Part shown: positions 1 through 7,449 of the stretch, one piece after another | How positions within the stretch are numbered: the stretch's first letter is position 1 | How the letters are laid out: each line of letters opens with the position of its first letter | NCBI GenBank assembly: GCA_946533525.1 | Contig: CAMNBW010000017.1 | Coordinates: forward strand, 1 to 13,859 | Origin: an uncultured Lachnospiraceae bacterium | GTDB lineage: Bacteria > Bacillota > Clostridia > Lachnospirales > Lachnospiraceae | Direction: 5' to 3' | DNA: 13,859 nucleotides | Position numbers and translations under genes: made by a program | Notes under the pieces: generated by a model | What the model was told of the DNA's origin: nothing | Databases searched by the model: none | The model's input: only the letters and a program-made list of their open reading frames with translations

Positions 1-37
1 AGGCTCCCGGGGGGGAATGTTTTAAGGTAGCGGTTTT

Positions 38-3000
38 ATGCGTAATATTGGAAGATCCACACTTAGAAGCATACTGGTCAGTATGCTCGTAATAACCTTC
101 TTTGTCGGTATAGTGATCATGTATTACAGGATGCTCTATGAGGAGAGGCGCAGCAGCATCGAAAAGGACGGTGAAGTTGCAGCCAGTCAGTCTGCCATGG
201 AGTTTGAAAAGTATCTCTCCACATATATCGATTCTATCAAGCTTTCCGGCTATACCCTTGACGAAATGATAAGAGAAAAAAAGTCTGACGAGGAGATACA
301 GGATTTTTTTACAGCGGAGTCCACCACCATAAGAAATTCTATCCTTGAAAACTCCACTGGCCTTTACGGGTATGTCAACGGCAGGTTTTTCAGCGGAACA
401 AACTGGGAGCCGCCTGAGGGCTTTGATGCGACTGAGCGGCCCTGGTATATCAAACCGGTTCAGGGCGGCGGAAAAATAACCATACTTGACCCCTATATGG
501 ATGTTCAGACGGGAAACGTTATGCTGGCGATCGGTAAATCCCTGTTCGACAGCACAAGCGTTGTTTCCGTGGATGTGTCCTTAGACCACATCCAGAAGCT
601 TACGGAGGAGGCGGTGGCCTCGGGTAATGCGGATGTTGAGATCATAATAAATGACAACGGAACTGTCGTCACACATTCGGATAAGTCAGAGGTAGGAAAG
701 AATTACTTCGAGGAGACGGGTACCTTGGGAGCAGCTATCGCTTCAAGGCTGAATGAAACAAATGATGCTTCCTTCGATATTGCATATAACGGAGTCCGTT
801 ATATAGTTTATTCGGAAGTCCTGCAGGGCGACTGGCACTGTATTGCCGTAAAGGATGCTACCGAAGCCATCGGCTCCCTCAACAGGATCCTTTTAGGTAC
901 GATCCTCATCGTTATTGCCATAGTGGTCATAATCGGTCTCATAATGACAGATTCCAACAGACGAAGTGTCCTGGCTGAAAAGCTAAGCAGCCAGCTTTCC
1001 TCCATCGCCAACATCTATATGACCTCCCATGAAATGGATCTTTTTACCGATTCCTTTGCGGAAATAAAGTCTGAAAGCAACCTTATCGGTCAGTATATAG
1101 GGAGCAGCCGCACCGATGCTGCAAAAACCCTGCAAAAGGTCATGGACGGCGTTACGGATGAGGCATTTAAAGATGAAGTTCTTAAGTTTACCGATCTTCA
1201 TACTCTGGAGGAAAGGCTTAACGGGCAGGATACCATGGCCATAGAGTATCAGAATACGCAAAAAAAGTGGCGCAGGGGAAGATTTATCGTATCGAAGCGC
1301 GAAGAGGGAAGAGTGCGGCGTGTGCTGTGGCTTACTGAGGACATTGACAAGGAGAAACAGGAGAGGGACAAGCTGATAGACATGTCCGAACGCGCTATAG
1401 CGGCCAGCGAAGCAAAGTCCTCCTTCCTGTCCAATATGTCTCATGAGATACGGACGCCCATCAATGCCGTTTTAGGTATGAATGAGATGATCCTGCGCGA
1501 ATGCGGTGACGAAAAGATACTGTCCTATTCTGAAAATATCAGGGTAGCGGGACATACGCTCCTGGGCCTTGTGAATGATATTCTTGATTTTTCCAGGATC
1601 GAATCGGGAAAGCTGGAGATAGTACCTGTTGAATATGACCTGTCTTCGATGCTTAACGATCTGGTAGTAATGATGCGCTCCAGAGCCGATGAAAAGGGAC
1701 TGTCCATGACGCTGGACTTTGACAGTGCCACTCCCAGGTTCCTTAAAGGCGATGATATACGTTTAAAACAGGTGATCACGAATATTTTAAGCAACGCCGT
1801 AAAATATACTGAAAAGGGAGGCGTTATCTTTGCACTGACATATGAAAAGGTTCCTGATGAACCTGACAGGATACTCCTTAAGGTAAGGATCAGGGATACC
1901 GGTATAGGAATCAAAGAGGAGGATATGAAAAAGCTCTTCTCCGTCTTTGAACGCATTGAGGAGAAGCGCAACCGCAATATAGAGGGGACTGGTCTTGGCA
2001 TGAATATCACAAGGAGCCTCCTTTCCATGATGGGAAGCTCTTTAAATGTGGAGAGTGTTTACGGTATGGGCTCCATGTTCTCGTTTTCGGTGCTGCAGCA
2101 GGTCGTAAAGTGGGAAGGCCTCGGAGACTACGAAGCTTCTTTTAAAGAGCAGCTTAAGAGCCACACCGGCTACAAGGAGAGGCTCTATGCCCCTGAGGCC
2201 GAGCTCCTTGTAGTAGATGACAACCCGATGAACCTTATGGTATTTGAGAGCCTGTTAAACCAGACCGGAATAAGGATAGATACCGCGGACAGCGGAAACG
2301 AATGCTTAGCCCGCAGCCTTGAGAAAAAATATGATATCATATTCCTGGATCATATGATGCCCGAAAAGGACGGGATCGAGACCCTTCATGAGCTTCGCGC
2401 GCAGAGGGAGAATCCGAATTACGAAACTCCGGCAATATGTGTTACTGCCAATGCCATTTCAGGAGCCCGGAGTAAATACATCTCCGAGGGCTTTGACGAC
2501 TATCTGACCAAGCCGATAGATTCCGGGAAGCTGGAGGGACTGCTGATAAGCTATCTGCCCAGTGAAAAGGTGGAGCTTCGTGCAGAGGAGCGTGCTTCTG
2601 AGGACAATGAAAAGAAGGAGCTTCCAAAGGAGTTTGAATCCCTTAAGGGTCTTGGGCTCATCGACCTGTCCAAGGGGATAAACAACAGCGGTTCGGTGGA
2701 GGCGTATCTGCCCCTGCTCAGGGTCTTTTATACCTCTCTGGAGGACAGGGCGGAGGAGATAGAACGCTTTTATTCGGAGGGAGACTTTACCGATTACACC
2801 ATAAAGGTGCATGCTCTGAAGAGTTCTGCTAAGATAATAGGTGCCGATTCTTTAGGGGAGGCGGCACAGAGACTTGAGGATGCGGGAAAAAATGATGACC
2901 TGGAATTTATCTATGCCAATCATGAGGCTTTCATGGCAAGCTTCAGGAGCTTCAAGGAGCCGCTTTCAGGGATATTCAGTGAGGAAAGCAATGATGGGAA

Positions 3001-3205
3001 GCCGGAGGCGGATCCTTCCCTGATCTCGGAGGTATATGAGGAAATACGCAGGGCCGCGGACGATATGGACTGTGATGTCCTGTCGGAAATATTCGATGAG
3101 ATGAATTCCTACAGTATGCCGGAAGCCGAGAGGGAGCGCTGGAAAAAGATAAGGGAAGCTGCTGACGGATATGATTATGGAGCGATTTTAAAGATATTAG
3201 AGTAA
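38..3205 (+). CDS. Membrane hybrid histidine kinase: dCache sensor, HisKA, HATPase, receiver, Hpt
   Basis: Multi-step phosphorelay sensor kinase of 1055 residues. Seen: a first membrane segment at about 11-31, an extracellular part at about 35-280 that fits a dCache_1 domain, and a second membrane segment at about 284-304. A PAS-like linker (about 315-440) leads to HisKA with SHEIRTP (phospho-His 469). The HATPase domain has its N-box around Asn586, the G1 box DTGIGI from 620 and a G2 box near 649. The receiver (about 720-842) has acidic pair Asp727/Asp728, phospho-Asp771, Thr803 and Lys825. The Hpt domain (about 870-975) carries His925 in KVHALKSSAK. A helical tail (992-1055) has no name I know. 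The dCache part has RPWY (134-137), YMD (153-155) and Asp179, which fit the amino-acid-binding dCache motif. An in-frame stop at 23-25 and an AAGGT at 24-28 support the start at 38. First gene of the operon as seen here; paralogous to the kinase at 7450. Confidence 0.95.
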   Translation: MRNIGRSTLRSILVSMLVITFFVGIVIMYYRMLYEERRSSIEKDGEVAASQSAMEFEKYLSTYIDSIKLSGYTLDEMIREKKSDEEIQDFFTAESTTIRNSILENSTGLYGYVNGRFFSGTNWEPPEGFDATERPWYIKPVQGGGKITILDPYMDVQTGNVMLAIGKSLFDSTSVVSVDVSLDHIQKLTEEAVASGNADVEIIINDNGTVVTHSDKSEVGKNYFEETGTLGAAIASRLNETNDASFDIAYNGVRYIVYSEVLQGDWHCIAVKDATEAIGSLNRILLGTILIVIAIVVIIGLIMTDSNRRSVLAEKLSSQLSSIANIYMTSHEMDLFTDSFAEIKSESNLIGQYIGSSRTDAAKTLQKVMDGVTDEAFKDEVLKFTDLHTLEERLNGQDTMAIEYQNTQKKWRRGRFIVSKREEGRVRRVLWLTEDIDKEKQERDKLIDMSERAIAASEAKSSFLSNMSHEIRTPINAVLGMNEMILRECGDEKILSYSENIRVAGHTLLGLVNDILDFSRIESGKLEIVPVEYDLSSMLNDLVVMMRSRADEKGLSMTLDFDSATPRFLKGDDIRLKQVITNILSNAVKYTEKGGVIFALTYEKVPDEPDRILLKVRIRDTGIGIKEEDMKKLFSVFERIEEKRNRNIEGTGLGMNITRSLLSMMGSSLNVESVYGMGSMFSFSVLQQVVKWEGLGDYEASFKEQLKSHTGYKERLYAPEAELLVVDDNPMNLMVFESLLNQTGIRIDTADSGNECLARSLEKKYDIIFLDHMMPEKDGIETLHELRAQRENPNYETPAICVTANAISGARSKYISEGFDDYLTKPIDSGKLEGLLISYLPSEKVELRAEERASEDNEKKELPKEFESLKGLGLIDLSKGINNSGSVEAYLPLLRVFYTSLEDRAEEIERFYSEGDFTDYTIKVHALKSSAKIIGADSLGEAAQRLEDAGKNDDLEFIYANHEAFMASFRSFKEPLSGIFSEESNDGKPEADPSLISEVYEEIRRAADDMDCDVLSEIFDEMNSYSMPEAERERWKKIREAADGYDYGAILKILE

Positions 3206-3214
3206 GGGAAAAGT

Positions 3215-4558
3215 ATGGGATACTGGGTAGTTGTAGTCGATGATGAGCCTTTGAGCCTTACGAACGCAAGGAATCTTTTAAGTGCCAACGACATGAAGGT
3301 GAGCTGTCTGCGTTCGGGAAGCGATCTTTTGAAATTTATGGGAAAAAATGAGCCGGATCTAATCCTGCTGGATATACTCATGCCGGGGATGGATGGCTTT
3401 GAGACCTACAAGGCTCTGCGTATGCTGGAGGAAAAAGAGGGGAAGGGCAGGATACCCGTTATCTTCCTTACCGGAGAGAATAATAAGGAAACTGAGCGCA
3501 GAGGCTTAAAGGCCGGTGCCTCAGACTTTATACGAAAGCCCTTTGACAGGGATGTGCTGGTAAAGCGAATAAAGAATACCATAGAGAACAGCAGGACTAT
3601 AGAGTCCCTCACGGAAGAGGCAAGGCTTGACAAGCTTACCGGGTTTTTAAACAAAGCCAGCGGTATCGAAAAGGTAAGCCAGCTGTGTGAAAGCGCTACA
3701 GGGGCGCTCACGATCCTTGATCTGGACAACTTTAAGCTGGTAAACGACCTGTATGGACATGATATGGGGGATCGCGTCCTGGAGGCTTTTGCGGATGTTT
3801 TCCGCCATAATATCAGGGAAAATGATGTTGTCAGCCGTATCGGCGGAGATGAATTTATGGCCTTTTTTGCCGGGGTCTCCGAGGCTGCGGAGGTCGCCGG
3901 CCTTACCAACAGGTTAAATGACCAGCTCAGTAAAAGGGCTGAAGCCCTTATGGGAAAGGATCACGGGATTCCCCTAGGAATATCCGTGGGGGCGGCCTTT
4001 GCCCCGGGGCATTCAAAGGACTATCAGCTTCTCTTCCAGTATGCCGACAGCTCTCTTTACAGGGTAAAGCAGAATGGAAAACACAGCTTCCAGGTCTACG
4101 ATGTCCCGAAAGAAGATGCTGATATGGAGAAGGATCTTAACAGGGAGATCACCCGTCTGACCCAGATAGTAGAGGAGAGGGGCGACGGAAGGGGCGCGAT
4201 GCTTCTGGGGCAGGATGTATTTGTATGGGAATACCGCTTTATCATGCGCTTTCTCGACCGCTTCGAGGGAGTTGTGAACAGGGTCCTTTTTGAAATCTCC
4301 GCTGAGGAGAAGGGGCCGCTTTTTTCCGAGATCATGGCGGAGTTCGGAGCGGTGCTTCGCTCTTCCTTAAGAAGATACGATATAATATTCCAGTGCAGCC
4401 AAAACCGCTTCTTTGTGGTCCTGCCGCAGCTCACGGAAAAGGATGGAGAGACTGTAGTACGGCGTATCATGGGAGCCTGGGAGAAAAAAGGGTATCAGGA
4501 GAGGGTGAGAATAGAATATGCAATGTCATTTCTCAGTCTTGAAAATAACAGAAATTGA
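3215..4558 (+). CDS. Response regulator diguanylate cyclase: REC, GGDEF, degenerate GGDEF-like domain
   Basis: A phosphorylation-controlled diguanylate cyclase of 447 residues, expected to make cyclic di-GMP from two GTP in the cytoplasm. The receiver (1-125) has Asp9/Asp10, phospho-Asp53, Thr86 and Lys108. The GGDEF domain (about 135-295) has the metal/GTP segment LDLDNFK (168-174), GHDMGD (181-186) and an intact GGDEF at 210-214. RxxD at 201-204, exactly five residues before GGDEF, is the product-inhibition site, so feedback by c-di-GMP is likely. After a helical linker (about 300-330), residues 333-443 look like a second cyclase fold in which SQNRF (395-399) stands where GGDEF should be, while an RxxD (386-389) keeps the correct five-residue spacing. 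That domain cannot be catalytic but could bind nucleotide. The gene follows the kinase by 9 bases with AAGGGAA as ribosome binding site. It is the only recognisable output in the operon, and the kinases around it are its likely phosphodonors. Confidence 0.93.
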   Translation: MGYWVVVVDDEPLSLTNARNLLSANDMKVSCLRSGSDLLKFMGKNEPDLILLDILMPGMDGFETYKALRMLEEKEGKGRIPVIFLTGENNKETERRGLKAGASDFIRKPFDRDVLVKRIKNTIENSRTIESLTEEARLDKLTGFLNKASGIEKVSQLCESATGALTILDLDNFKLVNDLYGHDMGDRVLEAFADVFRHNIRENDVVSRIGGDEFMAFFAGVSEAAEVAGLTNRLNDQLSKRAEALMGKDHGIPLGISVGAAFAPGHSKDYQLLFQYADSSLYRVKQNGKHSFQVYDVPKEDADMEKDLNREITRLTQIVEERGDGRGAMLLGQDVFVWEYRFIMRFLDRFEGVVNRVLFEISAEEKGPLFSEIMAEFGAVLRSSLRRYDIIFQCSQNRFFVVLPQLTEKDGETVVRRIMGAWEKKGYQERVRIEYAMSFLSLENNRN

Positions 4559-4566
4559 AGCTTCAG

Positions 4567-4574
4567 AAAGGAGG
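4567..4574 (+). promoter_or_regulatory. Ribosome binding site fixing the start of the double-receiver gene
   Basis: AAAGGAGG lies 7 bases before the ATG at 4582. The open frame continues back to a TTG at 4555 that overlaps the previous stop codon, but translation from there would read through this site and add nine residues with no receiver homology, so 4582 is preferred. Confidence 0.8.
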
Positions 4575-4581
4575 CCGGGAG

Positions 4582-5346
4582 ATGGGAACAGATAACAGAC
4601 ACATTGTTGTTATAGCTTTTCAGTACAGCGTGGTTGTGAAGGGGATAGAACGGAAGCTTGCCGATTCAGGATACAGGGTCACTCTCCTTAAGGAGGATTT
4701 TGACAGGCTGGAGGCTCATCTTAAGAGCCCGGAGCTTTTTATACTGTACCTGCCGACAGATATTGTCACCGACAGAGGCAAGCTTAAGCTGCTGTCCAAT
4801 ATGTCTGAAAAAATAAACAGCAGCGGAGGCTGCATGATACTTATCGGAGACTCAAAGTTTCACGATGAGCTCATAGCTGAGCTGCCGATACTGCATGGAG
4901 AAAAATGGCTGAACAGGCCTGTGGACGTTTCGGCCCTTCCCATGACTATAGAGGAAGCCCTGAAGGGGTCGGTAAAGAATGCTGCCCTGAAAAAGATACT
5001 GATAGTTGATGACGATCCCTCCTACGCCAGGATGGTGAGTGAATGGATAAAAGGCACTTACCAGACCTTTATCGTGACCGCGGGGATGCAGGCTATAACG
5101 TTCCTCCTTAAGCATGAGGTGGATCTTATTCTGCTGGATTATGAGATGCCGGTGGTGGATGGACCACAGGTGCTTCAGATGCTCAGGCAGGAGGAGGCCA
5201 CAAGCCACATTCCGGTCATCTTCCTTACAGGAGTCGGTACAAGAGAGGGAGTGCAGAGGGTGATGGAGTTAAAGCCTGAGGGGTATGTTTTGAAATCCAC
5301 CACAAGGGCAGATCTGCTCTTATATCTTCAGGAAAAGCTCTCTTAA
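4582..5346 (+). CDS. Double-receiver response regulator with an inactive first receiver
   Basis: A protein of 254 residues made of two receiver-like domains and nothing else, so it has no DNA-binding or enzymatic output. The N-terminal domain (about 5-125) has a receiver-like alternation of strands and helices, but where the phospho-Asp should follow strand 3 it reads LYLPTD (55-60), and the usual acidic pair after strand 1 is missing (AFQYS, 12-16). It is therefore a pseudo-receiver. The C-terminal receiver (about 136-254) is complete: Asp143-145, phospho-Asp186 in LLDYEMP, Thr216 and Lys238, although the usual Lys-Pro is Lys-Ser. By analogy with Spo0F-type proteins it may shuttle phosphate between the Hpt domains of the neighbouring kinases, or act as a phosphate sink or binding partner; that is inference. 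It starts 23 bases after the cyclase gene. Confidence 0.88.
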   Translation: MGTDNRHIVVIAFQYSVVVKGIERKLADSGYRVTLLKEDFDRLEAHLKSPELFILYLPTDIVTDRGKLKLLSNMSEKINSSGGCMILIGDSKFHDELIAELPILHGEKWLNRPVDVSALPMTIEEALKGSVKNAALKKILIVDDDPSYARMVSEWIKGTYQTFIVTAGMQAITFLLKHEVDLILLDYEMPVVDGPQVLQMLRQEEATSHIPVIFLTGVGTREGVQRVMELKPEGYVLKSTTRADLLLYLQEKLS

Positions 5347-5391
5347 AAGGTCTTATTTTTCACGCGCTTCGCCGCGCAGACGCTCTTGACC

Positions 5392-5400
5392 GGGAGGAAG
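5392..5400 (+). promoter_or_regulatory. Ribosome binding site fixing the start of the second kinase
   Basis: GGGAGGAAG ends 3 bases before the ATG at 5404. A TTG at 5386 is in frame but lies before this site and would only add six polar residues ahead of the first membrane segment, so 5404 is chosen. The preceding gap (5347-5403) is the longest inside the operon and holds only a weak GC-rich hairpin. Confidence 0.75.
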
Positions 5401-5403
5401 AGT

Positions 5404-7434
5404 ATGAACTACAGACAAAATGAAAGGTTTATCATCCTGCTTGCCTCGGCGGCATTTATAGGGCTCACCATAGAGAGTATTATCCTCAAATGGGAATTTT
5501 GGGTGCCTCCCCTTATTATAGCCGGGGTGATCTCCATGTGGGCAATGTATCTTTCCGCAAGGGCTGACTACGGCATCCGCAGGGTCTATTATTTTGTACT
5601 TGCAATGCTGGCGCTGTTCTTTTACGGCGTCCATGAGGAGGCTCTATCCGGCCTGTCGGTGGTCGCGGCTTTTATAATGGCGCTCTACGCCTTCTTTGAC
5701 CGCATCTATATGATGAATCTGCTGCTTCTGGAATTTATTATCCTTATGATCATTCAGTTCGTGCTCCGCGGGGACAGGACGGGAGGAACCCCGGTCCTGA
5801 CATATATCATCGGGAATCTTCTTCATGCCGCCCTTGTCATGATGGTATATATCTGCTGCGTGAAGGTAATACGCATAAGGGCTGAGGCGCTTATGACCGA
5901 CGAGCAGAAGAATAAAAGGATAGAGGCCTACGACGCGGATATGGAGGACTTTCTTTCCAATATCTCCCATGAGCTCAGAACTCCCGTTAACGTGGTGAAC
6001 GGAATGTCGGACCTGCTGATCAAAAGTGGTGTGGGGTATGAGGCGAATTCCATCAAGGAGGCCGGCATCAGGCTCGCGTATCAGATCGAGGACATACAGG
6101 ACTATACCGAATGCAAGAGGCAGAAGCTTGTGCTCGAGGAGAATGACTACATGAGCACCTCCCTCATAAACGATGTGGTTACGGGCTTTCGCTCCATGGA
6201 CAATACCGAAAAGCTGGAGCTCGTGGTGGATATGGACCCCAAGGTCCCGGAAATGATGAGGGGAGATGTAAAAAAGCTCCACAAGATATTCAGGCACCTT
6301 TTAAGCAATGCGGTAAAATTTACCAGGGTTGGAGGTATATATATAAGACTTACTGCCGAGGAGACGGATCAGGGGGTCAATCTTTGCATCGAGGTGACGG
6401 ATACGGGCATAGGCATGGACTGGCAGGCGATCCATGCAGTATCAGAGGGGATGTTCCAGGCCGATAAGAGCCGGGACAGAAGCTCAGGGGGCATAGGTAT
6501 AGGTCTTTTCATCGTCTACGGCTTTGCCCACAGGATGGGGGGCTTTGTAAAGGTGGAAAGCAAGAAGTCAAAGGGCACGACTATAAGGGTGACCATCCCT
6601 CAGACTGTCGTAAATCCCGCTCCCTGCCTCGCTCTGTCGAGAACCTTTGAGGGGGACATTCTTTTCCATGTCAGACCTGAAAAATATAAGGTTCCCAGAG
6701 TCAGGGAATTCTACCGCTCCATGGCCACCACTCTGGCTACGGGGGTGCATGTTCCCCTATACTCCGCGGACACGGTTTATGAGGTGGAGCGCTTAAGAGA
6801 GAAGCTGAAGGTCACCCATATCTTTATGGGACAGGAGGAATACGAGGAGAACCGGGGATATTTCGATGCGATAGGCAAGGAGGACATAACTATCGCAGTC
6901 TCCGCGGCGCAGGACTTTAAGCCCGGCCCTGACAGCCAGGTAATTGTAATGCCCAAGCCCCTCTATGCCTATCCTGTTATAAAGATATTAAACGAAGGGC
7001 GAGATGCCAGGGATATAGAGATCTCCGACAGCATGACAAAGCCGGTGCTCAAGGGTATCAAAGCCCTCATAGTGGATGATGAGCCCATGAACCTTGTGGT
7101 GGCTACAGGCTTGTTTAAGGACTACGAAATGCTAATCGACACCGCGGAAAGCGGCAGGGAGGCCATAAACCTTTATAGGGCCAATGCCTACGATGTGGTA
7201 TTCATGGATCACATGATGCCGGAGATGGACGGAGTGGAGGCCATGAAGCTTATTAAAAGAGAGGCGGAGGAGGCCGGCAGGGAGGTGGCGGTCATAGCCC
7301 TTACGGCCAATGCTGTTTCCGGAGCCAGGGAGATGTTTATTGAGGAGGGCTTTGACGGATTTATAGCCAAGCCCATAAATATGGCTGACTTTGACAGAGT
7401 GATCCTTCGGGTATTTCCCGATTCCGGGCTGTAA
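5404..7434 (+). CDS. Multi-pass membrane hybrid histidine kinase with pseudo-receiver and receiver
   Basis: Hybrid sensor kinase of 676 residues. The N-terminus (about 8-155) is strongly hydrophobic and can form about six membrane helices with only short loops, so any signal is probably sensed within or near the membrane. HisKA follows with ISHELRTP (phospho-His 189). The HATPase domain has its N-box around Asn302, DTGIGM from 333 and a G2 box SSGGIGIGL (360-368). Residues about 405-540 look like a receiver fold ending in VMPKPLYAYP, but no phospho-Asp motif is visible, so I read it as a pseudo-receiver. The final receiver (about 551-676) is intact: Asp558/Asp559, phospho-Asp602 in MDHMMPEMDG, Thr634 and Lys656. 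There is no Hpt domain, unlike the other two kinases here, so onward transfer would have to use an Hpt in trans, for example that of a neighbouring kinase. The next gene starts 15 bases downstream. Confidence 0.93.
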   Translation: MNYRQNERFIILLASAAFIGLTIESIILKWEFWVPPLIIAGVISMWAMYLSARADYGIRRVYYFVLAMLALFFYGVHEEALSGLSVVAAFIMALYAFFDRIYMMNLLLLEFIILMIIQFVLRGDRTGGTPVLTYIIGNLLHAALVMMVYICCVKVIRIRAEALMTDEQKNKRIEAYDADMEDFLSNISHELRTPVNVVNGMSDLLIKSGVGYEANSIKEAGIRLAYQIEDIQDYTECKRQKLVLEENDYMSTSLINDVVTGFRSMDNTEKLELVVDMDPKVPEMMRGDVKKLHKIFRHLLSNAVKFTRVGGIYIRLTAEETDQGVNLCIEVTDTGIGMDWQAIHAVSEGMFQADKSRDRSSGGIGIGLFIVYGFAHRMGGFVKVESKKSKGTTIRVTIPQTVVNPAPCLALSRTFEGDILFHVRPEKYKVPRVREFYRSMATTLATGVHVPLYSADTVYEVERLREKLKVTHIFMGQEEYEENRGYFDAIGKEDITIAVSAAQDFKPGPDSQVIVMPKPLYAYPVIKILNEGRDARDIEISDSMTKPVLKGIKALIVDDEPMNLVVATGLFKDYEMLIDTAESGREAINLYRANAYDVVFMDHMMPEMDGVEAMKLIKREAEEAGREVAVIALTANAVSGAREMFIEEGFDGFIAKPINMADFDRVILRVFPDSGL

Positions 7435-7449
7435 CAGGGGGAGAGAAGC

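Noticed and set aside
1..37. GC-run and AAGGT before the first kinase, considered as a promoter or terminator
   Set aside because: Only 37 bases are available. They include an in-frame stop and a ribosome binding site, but no paired -35/-10 or hairpin with a T-run can be supported.
4555..4581. TTG start overlapping the cyclase stop codon for the double-receiver gene
   Set aside because: A strong AAAGGAGG site inside this stretch points to the ATG at 4582, and the extra residues have no receiver similarity.
5361..5380. GC-rich hairpin between the double-receiver gene and the second kinase, considered as a terminator
   Set aside because: The stem is only four base pairs (GCGC, loop TTCGCC, GCGC) and no T-run follows, the T-run being upstream instead. 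It may at most modulate expression.
5644..6297. 217-residue minus-strand open frame opposite the second kinase
   Set aside because: It is antisense to the conserved HisKA/HATPase coding region, shows no family motifs and is His-rich as expected for a shadow frame.
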